Source: G965267335 sp965267335 (GTDB lineage Bacteria > Bacteroidota > Bacteroidia > Cytophagales > JAAEPT01). From it: a DNA stretch of 64,000 nucleotides. Location of the stretch: contig OZ253953.1 in NCBI GenBank assembly GCA_965267335.1, forward strand, positions 4,030,001-4,094,000. Direction: 5' to 3'. The notes below the pieces were generated by a model. It made no database searches. It saw nothing but the letters and a program-made list of their open reading frames with translations, and was not told the DNA's origin. The position numbers and the translations under genes were made by a program. Positions 34,899 through 41,405 of the stretch are shown in pieces. Every line of letters begins with the position of its first letter. The first letter of the stretch is position 1.

Positions 34899-35344
34899 TC
34901 GTCTCCCGCCAGGAATTTCTCAGCTAAATCAGAGAATTCATCCTGGTCTTTTATTAAATACTTATCATAAGCTTCAGGATCCCATATTTCCATCCTGTTA
35001 CCTATTCCTACAACAATCACCTCTTTCTCAATTGAGGCGTATTTCAACATACTTTTAGGGATTAAAAAACGTCCATTGGCATCAAACTCAACTTCGGTGT
35101 TACCCCTGAAGAAATTACGCTGAAACCGTCTGTACTCAGCGTTAAACTCGTTTAAGCCAGCCACTTTGGAATGAATCTTCTTCCATTCTATTGATGGATA
35201 CACCACCAGACAAGGCTCAAATCCTCGCGTTATAACAATCTCATTCCCAGAAGCTTCAGGAAGCTTAGACTTCACCTTCGAGGGAAGCACAATGCGCCCC
35301 TTGGCGTCTACTTTACCTTCATATTCACCTGAGAAATAAGACAT
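34895..35344 (-). CDS. mraZ: Transcriptional regulator MraZ
   Basis: A 149-residue protein with two SpoVT/AbrB-type half-domains, each with the DxxxR core: DAKGRIVLP near residue 15 and DANGRFLIP near residue 88. MraZ forms a ring that binds short direct repeats in its own promoter and controls the dcw cluster. A matching set of three 10-bp repeats lies upstream on this strand. It is the first gene of the cluster; the 373 bp before it also hold the divergent promoter of a hemerythrin-like gene. Confidence 0.96.
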   Translation of the reverse strand: MSYFSGEYEGKVDAKGRIVLPSKVKSKLPEASGNEIVITRGFEPCLVVYPSIEWKKIHSKVAGLNEFNAEYRRFQRNFFRGNTEVEFDANGRFLIPKSMLKYASIEKEVIVVGIGNRMEIWDPEAYDKYLIKDQDEFSDLAEKFLAGDE

Positions 35345-35347
35345 TAC

Positions 35348-35361
35348 AACAAGATCTTGTT
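35348..35361. promoter_or_regulatory. Perfect palindrome just upstream of mraZ
   Basis: AACAAGATCTTGTT is a 14-bp perfect palindrome 3 bp before the mraZ start codon, in the predicted 5' leader. It could be an operator for another regulator or simply chance in AT-rich DNA. Confidence 0.4.
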
Positions 35362-35373
35362 CTTATTATTTAG

Positions 35374-35420
35374 TAAAGATAATCATAATTTACCACTTTT
35401 TACCACTTTCTACCACTTAT
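35374..35420 (-). promoter_or_regulatory. mraZ promoter with three MraZ-box repeats
   Basis: On the minus strand AAGTGGTA occurs three times with exact 10-bp periodicity (plus-strand TACCACTT at 35391, 35401 and 35411). MraZ is known to bind direct repeats with this period (TGGGN in E. coli, AAAGTG-type in Mollicutes). TATCTTTA (35381 to 35374), one mismatch from TAnnTTTG, follows 10 bp downstream, so bound MraZ would cover the promoter. Confidence 0.8.
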
Positions 35421-35441
35421 ACTCCAAAACGCACCCAAAAG

Positions 35442-35466
35442 TTATCCACACCACATTTTTTCCACA
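35442..35466 (+). promoter_or_regulatory. DnaA-box-like sequences
   Basis: TTATCCACA (35442-35450) is a perfect match to the DnaA box TTATNCACA, and TTTTCCACA (35458-35466) has one mismatch. A weaker third, GGTGGATAT, is at 35473. Few or no further boxes are visible, so this is more likely a DnaA-responsive promoter site than an origin. Confidence 0.4.
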
Positions 35467-35656
35467 TTTCAATCGTCATTACGGTGGATATAATATACTG
35501 ATATACAAATTGTTATGAAGTCACATTGAAAAGTGGGGCGTCAACCTACATCTCCTTCAAATCCCGTTTGGACTAAGCTCAACTTGGTATTCCGAATGAA
35601 TCCGCCAGCTGACGGAGAAGAGATAAACCACTTAATTCTATTGTTTTCGCATGAAG

Positions 35657-35670
35657 GTGACTTTTGTCAT
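35657..35670 (+). promoter_or_regulatory. FNR-like palindrome before the hemerythrin gene
   Basis: GTGACTTTTGTCAT contains a perfect TGAC-N4-GTCA dyad, 48-61 bp before the ATG at 35718. A TACTTAG element 30.5 bp from its centre is a weak promoter candidate. The rest of the mraZ-hemerythrin gap (35345-35717) holds the MraZ boxes, DnaA-like boxes and an imperfect palindrome near 35600. Confidence 0.5.
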
Positions 35671-35717
35671 TTTTTGAATCCCAAAAGCTTCAGTACTTAG
35701 AAGCAAAGACAAAAACC

Positions 35718-36425
35718 ATGATTAAACCAACCTCTACCCTAGCTGATGTACTTGACAAAGAGCCTAAACTCGCTTTCGTTGTCTTTCGTTATGGAATCTC
35801 GCTGGATAACCCGAAGAAAGAACTGAGCTACTTGTGCGAAGAAATAGGGATTGATACCGATTTTTTTATCCAACTACTTAATCTATACCGACACCCTGAC
35901 AGCTTTGAAGCAACTGATTTCAAACAATACCCTCTGGAGTCAATCCTGAAGTACCTGAAGAAAACACACATTTTCTTCCTCAGAAAAAGGCTTCCTGAGA
36001 TAGAACTGACTATCAAAAATTTGGTGCAACACTATTCGGAAGAAAATCCTGCCTTTCTGCTCTTAAACCACTTCTACTCAGACTATAAGACTAATCTGAT
36101 AAAGCATATTGAAGAGGAAGAAAAACACCTCTTTCCCCTGGCACAACGGATATTCGAAGGAAAAGCAACTTCTGATGAAATAGAGAATGGTTTATTAAGG
36201 TTCGAGCATGAGCACAATGACTATCTTGGACAATCTCTGAAAGAAGCTTCTCAAGCAGTATCCAGGCATTCATCTGATAACAACGAACCAAGCTTGTTCA
36301 GAGTATTCCTTTCCCAGATAGAGAATTTTCAGCAGGATCTGACCATTCACCATTTGATTGAAGAAGATGTGTTGGTGCCGAGGATAAAGGAGGAGAGAGA
36401 ACCTTTGGTCACAATCAAAAACTAA
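35718..36425 (+). CDS. Hemerythrin-domain protein, RIC/YtfE/ScdA-like
   Basis: A 235-residue protein from the ATG at 35718 (an in-frame TTG 54 bp earlier is less likely). Residues ~5-45 resemble the ScdA_N/DUF542 region (TLADVLDKEPKLAFVVFRYG) but lack its usual Cys pair. The remainder is a hemerythrin-like four-helix bundle with diiron ligands in the expected segments: FYSDYKTNLIKHIEEEEKHL, FEHEHNDYLG and TIHHLIEEDVLVPRI. Relatives repair iron-sulfur or iron centres damaged by nitric oxide and peroxide. An FNR-like palindrome lies upstream, consistent with NO- or oxygen-linked control. Confidence 0.82.
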   Translation: MIKPTSTLADVLDKEPKLAFVVFRYGISLDNPKKELSYLCEEIGIDTDFFIQLLNLYRHPDSFEATDFKQYPLESILKYLKKTHIFFLRKRLPEIELTIKNLVQHYSEENPAFLLLNHFYSDYKTNLIKHIEEEEKHLFPLAQRIFEGKATSDEIENGLLRFEHEHNDYLGQSLKEASQAVSRHSSDNNEPSLFRVFLSQIENFQQDLTIHHLIEEDVLVPRIKEEREPLVTIKN

Positions 36426-36481
36426 AAGTGAAATATCGAAGATTGAACCAAATAAATGTCTTTTTTCGTTATATTTAGTAT

Positions 36482-36619
36482 ATGGACACTAAGTCAGAAT
36501 ATAATCGAGCTGGCAAAACTATTAAAGAGACACTGAAAAGTCTTAAAACAGGTTCTAAATCTACCAGCAAAACCAAAAACACCCAGAAGCCCAAGACTTC
36601 AATAGGAGGTGATTTCTAA
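36482..36619 (+). CDS. Small basic protein upstream of the zeta-toxin-like gene
   Basis: A 45-codon ORF (MDTKSEYNRAGKTIKETLKS..., ending KTSIGGDF) rich in Lys, Ser and Thr. A TATATTTA element (one mismatch from TAnnTTTG) lies 5 bp before the ATG at 36482. Its last 11 bases overlap the GTG start of the following kinase gene. No domain is recognised. Position and overlap suggest a small partner, possibly an antitoxin, but this is inference only. Confidence 0.5.
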   Translation: MDTKSEYNRAGKTIKETLKSLKTGSKSTSKTKNTQKPKTSIGGDF

Positions 36620-37238
36620 TATTCCTCAATTCATAACCATTGCCGGGCCGAATGGAGCAGGGAAATCCACTGTCAGTCATAACTTATTAAAACATTTTAG
36701 TGTATCTGCATTTGACTGGGACAAGGAATTTTACCTTCAATGGTCACAGTTTAGTTACGATCCTGCAGTTATGGAAGGAGTACAAGAGGCTACCAACAGA
36801 AAGTTCAAAGAATCATACCAAAACGCAAAGAACCACCAGCTTCACTTTGCATATGAAACTAACTTTCATTCAAATTTTAGTTTAGAATTAGCCAACCAAT
36901 TCAAATCGACAGGGTATGGGACTAGCTTGTACTTTCTATTCGTATCATCCGTTAACATTTGTAAAGAAAGGGTTCGCTACAGATTTGAAATTGAGGCCGG
37001 TCATCACGTAAGTGAAAAAACTATTGAAAGCCGCTTCAAAGACGGACTTAGAAATCTAGATACTGCAATTTCCGTTTTTGATCGGGTATTTGTTTATGAC
37101 ACAGGTATATTTAAAAATATGGAACCCATGATGGCATTTGAACAAGGCAAAGTTATTTCTCTTGATAAGAAATTTCCAACTCAGTTTTCAGAAACACTTC
37201 CATCAATCGCCAAAGCGCAGGAAGACTATTTTATATAA
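36609..37238 (+). CDS. Zeta-toxin-like P-loop kinase
   Basis: A 209-residue P-loop protein from a GTG start. The Walker A motif IAGPNGAGKSTVSHNL is at residues ~10-25, followed by FDWDKEFYLQ and FAYETNFHSN, the region that in zeta toxins contacts the sugar nucleotide, and the basic ERVRYRFEIEAGHHVSEKTIESRF lid/substrate segment (split here as key residues). Zeta toxins phosphorylate UDP-GlcNAc and block wall synthesis, but many chromosomal relatives have other roles. The start overlaps the 45-codon ORF, and an AGGAGGTGAT sequence, a perfect anti-SD match, is unusual in Bacteroidota. An ATT at 36621 is at SD distance. Confidence 0.72.
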   Translation: MISNIPQFITIAGPNGAGKSTVSHNLLKHFSVSAFDWDKEFYLQWSQFSYDPAVMEGVQEATNRKFKESYQNAKNHQLHFAYETNFHSNFSLELANQFKSTGYGTSLYFLFVSSVNICKERVRYRFEIEAGHHVSEKTIESRFKDGLRNLDTAISVFDRVFVYDTGIFKNMEPMMAFEQGKVISLDKKFPTQFSETLPSIAKAQEDYFI

Positions 37239-37267
37239 CTAAGATTCTATCTTTCTGAAAATTTATC

Positions 37268-38659
37268 TCACACCGAAAGGCTAAACTTCTGTTGTTTTTC
37301 AGCAGCTGACTTGTTTGATAAATGGACTCTTGGGTCCAAAGCCATACATATGTTTCTTACAAACGGCAATCCTCTTACGGTTACCAGAATCTGATTATTC
37401 TTAATCCTGATCAATCCATCAACTATCAGTTGCTTTATATCACCGGAGTTACCCTGATACAACAAGCGATCACTAAATGTAAAGTTGGTTTTACCCTGAC
37501 ACATTAATTCAAGTATATGCTTACGCGTGACCAGGTCAAAAATACTAAGTGTGTGCCCTTTTATAATTGGCAATTCTCCTTCAGCTATTCTTTTCAAATA
37601 TGGAACAACCTTCTTTTCATTTTGCATATAACCACTTTTGACGTCACTGATAGCTGAAACTCCAAGCCCTATCAGAACCTCGCAGTTATTAGTATTGTAC
37701 CCCATGAAGTTTCTATGAAGTGTTCCGTTTTGTTTTGCTTTGTACAACTCATCAGATTGAAGTGTGAAATGGTCCATCCCTATTTCAAAGTAGCCGGACT
37801 GCTCAAGTAACTCCTTACCATGCTCATACAGCGCTCTCTTGACTTTTCCCTGAGGCAAATCTTCTTCCGTAAACTTCCGCTGCCATCCCTTTTTCCACGG
37901 CACATGCGCATAACTATAGAATGCTATTCGATCAGGACGAAGTTGATTGACCTTTTCAAAAGTCTCCTCAATGCTCGCCTTTGTCTGCTTTGGAAGTCCA
38001 AAAATCAAATCAAAATTAACTGATCGATAGCCAATCCTTCTCGCAGTATCTGTTACTTCCTTTACTACTTCAAAAGGTTGAATTCTATTGATCGCTGCCT
38101 GCACCTCTATATCAAAATCCTGGATTCCAAAACTTACCCGGTCAAAACCCAGGTCATAGAGCGTTTGTAAATGTTCCGGTGTAGTATTATTCGGATGCCC
38201 TTCAAAACTGAATTCGTGATCTTCTGCTACTTCACTTCCCTCAAGTAATCCTTTTATTAACAGACTTAAGTTTTCTGGAGAAAAATAGGTTGGAGTCCCT
38301 CCTCCTAAATGGATCTCCTTGATCAACGGTTTTTCACTCATCAAAGACCTGTACATGTTCCACTCTTTCAATACTCCGTCTATGTATGGTCTTTCAACCA
38401 AATGATTCTTTGAAATCGTTGTATTACAGGCACAATAATGACAAAGGGATTCGCAATATGGCAGATGTATATATAATGCTATTCCTGAACGTTTGTTATA
38501 CGATCTGAAGGATTCTGAAACTAATTGTTTCCAATCTGTTTGCTTTGGTGCAAGATTCTCCCAATGCGGCACAGTAGGATAACTTGTATATCTCGGTGCC
38601 TGAACGTTATACTTTTTTATCAATCTTAAATCCATACTCCAAATCTGCGACAAATTCAC
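37268..38659 (-). CDS. hemN: Oxygen-independent coproporphyrinogen III oxidase HemN
   Basis: A 463-residue radical-SAM enzyme that decarboxylates coproporphyrinogen III to protoporphyrinogen IX for haem synthesis at low oxygen. The iron-sulfur motif is YIHLPYCESLCHYCAC near residue 65 (CxxxCxxCxC), preceded by the typical PRYTSYPTVPHW. Later conserved elements include EIHLGGGTPTYFS and VSFGIQDFD. The start at 38659 or the internal ATG at 38635 (MDLRLIKKYN) are both reasonable. It is divergent from ccoI, with an FNR-like palindrome in the gap. HemN supplies haem for the adjacent cbb3 oxidase, a classic co-regulated pair. Confidence 0.95.
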   Translation of the reverse strand: MNLSQIWSMDLRLIKKYNVQAPRYTSYPTVPHWENLAPKQTDWKQLVSESFRSYNKRSGIALYIHLPYCESLCHYCACNTTISKNHLVERPYIDGVLKEWNMYRSLMSEKPLIKEIHLGGGTPTYFSPENLSLLIKGLLEGSEVAEDHEFSFEGHPNNTTPEHLQTLYDLGFDRVSFGIQDFDIEVQAAINRIQPFEVVKEVTDTARRIGYRSVNFDLIFGLPKQTKASIEETFEKVNQLRPDRIAFYSYAHVPWKKGWQRKFTEEDLPQGKVKRALYEHGKELLEQSGYFEIGMDHFTLQSDELYKAKQNGTLHRNFMGYNTNNCEVLIGLGVSAISDVKSGYMQNEKKVVPYLKRIAEGELPIIKGHTLSIFDLVTRKHILELMCQGKTNFTFSDRLLYQGNSGDIKQLIVDGLIRIKNNQILVTVRGLPFVRNICMALDPRVHLSNKSAAEKQQKFSLSV

Positions 38660-38691
38660 TCACCGCAAACTGATAACAATATGGATAGTTT

Positions 38692-38705
38692 ATGACTTAT
38701 GTCAG
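38692..38705. promoter_or_regulatory. FNR-like palindrome between hemN and ccoI
   Basis: ATGACTTATGTCAG holds a perfect TGAC-N4-GTCA dyad, 11 of 12 bases identical to the one before the hemerythrin gene. It lies between the divergent hemN and ccoI starts and could serve both. Its ATG is also an in-frame upstream start of ccoI, but the box argues for the downstream start at 38740. Confidence 0.55.
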
Positions 38706-38739
38706 TTCTGAACTCTTAAATACCTGGTTATTTAGCAGT

Positions 38740-41154
38740 ATGGAAAGTAAGGCCCGGGTTGAAACATGCTACCATTGCGGAGATGATTGCGTAACACTTG
38801 TCAAAAGTGATAACCATAATTTTTGTTGCCATGGGTGCGCTTCGGTATACCAGTTGCTCCAAAAGAATGAGCTGGGTGAATACTATTGCATTGAAAACAA
38901 ACCCGGAACTTCTTTAAAGTCCAGAAACAAAAAAAAGTATGATTACCTAAATGAGCCGGAAATAGCTCAAAAACTGATCAGGTACCAGGATGATTCAAAA
39001 AGCAGAATCCACTTCAGAATACCTCAGATTCATTGCCATTCCTGCATTTACTTACTAGAAAAACTCAACATACTAAATGAAGGTATCATTCGATCTACCG
39101 TGCATTTTGGCAAGAAAGAAGTATGGATTACATATAATCATAATGAAGTTAACATAAGTGATATAGTCAACACATTGGCAGCCATAGGATATGAACCTGA
39201 CCTCAACCTTGCCGACCTCAATCAAAAAAAGTCGAAGCCAAATAGAAGACTTATTTATCAAATCGGTATTGCCGGTTTTACATTTGGCAATATCATGATG
39301 TTGTCCTTTCCTGAGTATTTTTCATCTTCAGGAAGCATTTCTTCTTCATTTAAAGTTTTGTTTGGGTATATGAGCCTTGTTTTGTCTATTCCCAGTTTAT
39401 TTTATTCTGGTATTGACTACCTCAAGTCAGGAATCAGAGCGGTCCTTAACCTCACCATGAACATGGACGTTCCCATAGCACTTGGCATGATTACTCTTTT
39501 CGCTGTAAGTCTTATTGAAATAATTACTCAAACCGGCCCAGGATATCTGGACTCACTTTCCGGCCTGATTTTCTTCCTTTTACTTGGTAAAATATTCCAG
39601 CAAAAGGTATTTAATAGCCTCTCCTTTGAAAGGGACTTCACCTCCTACTTACCCCTTTCCTATACTGAAGTAGTGGGCAACAATGAGCAACAAGTTCCTA
39701 TCCAACGGTTGAAAGCCGGAACCCGAATCAAACTAAAACAAGGAGAAATCATACCGGCAGACTGTATCCTATTATCTCCGGATGCTGCAATAGACTTTAG
39801 CTTCGTAACCGGGGAAAGTGCAACAGTAAATAAAGTTGCAGGAGAGATTCTTTATGCCGGAGGAAAACTGGAAGGAACTTCTTGTGAAATGGAGTTAGTC
39901 AAGGAGGTTTCAAACAGCTACTTAATGAGCCTTTGGTCAGATGAATCATTCCAAAATCCGAAAAAATACTTTTTGGAACACCTGATCACCAAACTAAGCT
40001 TTTGGTTCACCATCGGGATACTTGCGGTAGCGACCGGAGCGCTAATCTTCTGGCTAAATACAGATCTGGCTTTATCTCTAAAGTCATTTACTTCAGTGCT
40101 AATCATAGCTTGTCCCTGTGCTCTCGCGTTGAGCATACCTTTTGCTTTGGGCAATGCATTGAGGTTACTTGTCCGAAAAGATGTCTACATCAAGAACACT
40201 AACATCATTGATGAACTCACCCGAACCGACTACCTGATCTTTGATAAAACAGGGACTATTACTTCCAGAAACATACGTTCCATATCCTATGATGGTGAAG
40301 AGCTAACCCAAAACGATCTGGATAGAATAAAATCTTTGGCAAACGAAAGTACTCACACACTGGCACAGCCCATTGCTCAAAAGATTAACGGAAGTTTGTT
40401 ACCTGTGTCACAATACAGCGAGGGCAATGGCACAGGAATACAGGGAGTCATAAAGGGAGAACTGGTTCAGTTGGGCACAAGAGCCTTTTTGGGCCTGGGT
40501 GCTGATCATAATTCCAGAGGCACCGAAGTCTGGATCAAAGTGGACGGAAAAATCAAGGGTTTCTTTTCAATCAAGCTTGATATGCGCAACGGAATCAAAA
40601 AACTTATTGATCGCCTTAAAGGCTCTTTCAGACTAGGCCTGCTTTCCGGGGACAATGACTTTGAGTATATCAATATGCGAAAAGTATTTGGGAATGATTC
40701 ATTATTATATTTTCAACAGACACCATATTCAAAACTGCAAACAATAAGTAACTTTCAGCAGCAGGGTCACAAAGTACTTATGATTGGCGATGGGTTAAAT
40801 GATGCCGGAGCGCTTGCCAAAAGTAATGTTGGAATAGCGGTAACCGAGGAGATTGGTGGCTTTACACCAGCCAGTGACATAATCATGAATGTCAACAACC
40901 TGAATCAACTGGACAAAATACTGGAATTCTCAAGACTCTCTGTTAGAATAGTTTATTTCAACTTTTTCATTTCTATCTCTTATAATCTGATTGGATTGTA
41001 CTTTGCTGTTCAGGGCCTACTATCACCAGTAATTGCCGCTATACTTATGCCTCTCAGCTCCTTTTCAGTGGTTTTGGTTGCAATACTGGGCACTCAAATT
41101 GCCTACAAAAAAACCTTCAAAAGAAGTGTAATCTCATCACCTCCAAAAACCTGA
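38740..41154 (+). CDS. ccoI: Copper-transporting P-type ATPase CcoI/FixI
   Basis: An ~804-residue CPx-type P1B ATPase that exports copper for cbb3 oxidase assembly. N-terminal Cys-rich metal-binding region (CYHCGDDC, FCCHGCAS), then an HMA-like motif (IHCHSCIYLLEKL), six or more membrane spans, TGES in the actuator domain near residue 356, CPC near residue 457, DKTGTI near 500 and GDGLNDAGAL near 683. The ATG at 38740 fits the family N-terminus; an upstream in-frame start at 38692 is less likely. It is divergent from hemN, followed after an 80-bp gap by ccoS. Confidence 0.94.
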   Translation: MESKARVETCYHCGDDCVTLVKSDNHNFCCHGCASVYQLLQKNELGEYYCIENKPGTSLKSRNKKKYDYLNEPEIAQKLIRYQDDSKSRIHFRIPQIHCHSCIYLLEKLNILNEGIIRSTVHFGKKEVWITYNHNEVNISDIVNTLAAIGYEPDLNLADLNQKKSKPNRRLIYQIGIAGFTFGNIMMLSFPEYFSSSGSISSSFKVLFGYMSLVLSIPSLFYSGIDYLKSGIRAVLNLTMNMDVPIALGMITLFAVSLIEIITQTGPGYLDSLSGLIFFLLLGKIFQQKVFNSLSFERDFTSYLPLSYTEVVGNNEQQVPIQRLKAGTRIKLKQGEIIPADCILLSPDAAIDFSFVTGESATVNKVAGEILYAGGKLEGTSCEMELVKEVSNSYLMSLWSDESFQNPKKYFLEHLITKLSFWFTIGILAVATGALIFWLNTDLALSLKSFTSVLIIACPCALALSIPFALGNALRLLVRKDVYIKNTNIIDELTRTDYLIFDKTGTITSRNIRSISYDGEELTQNDLDRIKSLANESTHTLAQPIAQKINGSLLPVSQYSEGNGTGIQGVIKGELVQLGTRAFLGLGADHNSRGTEVWIKVDGKIKGFFSIKLDMRNGIKKLIDRLKGSFRLGLLSGDNDFEYINMRKVFGNDSLLYFQQTPYSKLQTISNFQQQGHKVLMIGDGLNDAGALAKSNVGIAVTEEIGGFTPASDIIMNVNNLNQLDKILEFSRLSVRIVYFNFFISISYNLIGLYFAVQGLLSPVIAAILMPLSSFSVVLVAILGTQIAYKKTFKRSVISSPPKT

Positions 41155-41216
41155 CGATTGTCATAATTACCCTTGACTAAGCTCAATCTTTCTCAGTTCA
41201 GGCAGGTATACTTTTG
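41151..41216 (+). promoter_or_regulatory. Tandem FNR-like boxes and promoter for ccoS-ccoNOQPG
   Basis: Box 1 CTGACGATTGTCAT (41151-41164, overlapping the ccoI stop) and box 2 TTGACTAAGCTCAA (41173-41186) are 22 bp apart. A perfect TACTTTTG element (41209-41216) starts 29.5 bp from the centre of box 2. This is the same geometry as the boxes after the crp/fnr gene, and places box 2 near -41.5. Confidence 0.62.
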
Positions 41217-41234
41217 TTTTCAGATAGAAATGCT

Positions 41235-41405
41235 ATGAGCGTCATATTCATTTTAATAGGAGCAAGTTTGTTGGTAGCCGTGATCTTTCTGATCGCATTC
41301 ATTTGGGCTATCCGTTCCGGCCAGTATGAAGATGACTACACGCCCTCAGTGAGAATTCTATTTGGTGATAAGTCTAAACGAAAAGATACTAAAAATGTCA
41401 ATTGA
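41235..41405 (+). CDS. ccoS: cbb3 oxidase maturation protein CcoS
   Basis: A 56-residue protein starting at the ATG at 41235 (an in-frame TTG at 41214 falls inside the promoter element). One membrane span (residues ~3-25) and the FIWAIRSGQYEDDYTPS segment are typical of CcoS, which is needed to insert redox cofactors into cbb3 oxidase. It overlaps the ccoN start by 11 bp, so the two are coupled. Confidence 0.88.
   Translation: MSVIFILIGASLLVAVIFLIAFIWAIRSGQYEDDYTPSVRILFGDKSKRKDTKNVN

Noticed and set aside
35391..35420. Short direct repeats that could suggest a CRISPR array
   Set aside because: Units are 10 bp without spacers and sit before mraZ; they are MraZ operator boxes.
35345..35717. 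Possible chromosomal replication origin in the mraZ-hemerythrin gap
   Set aside because: Only one perfect DnaA box and one or two weak ones; no dnaA, dnaN or clustered boxes are seen nearby.
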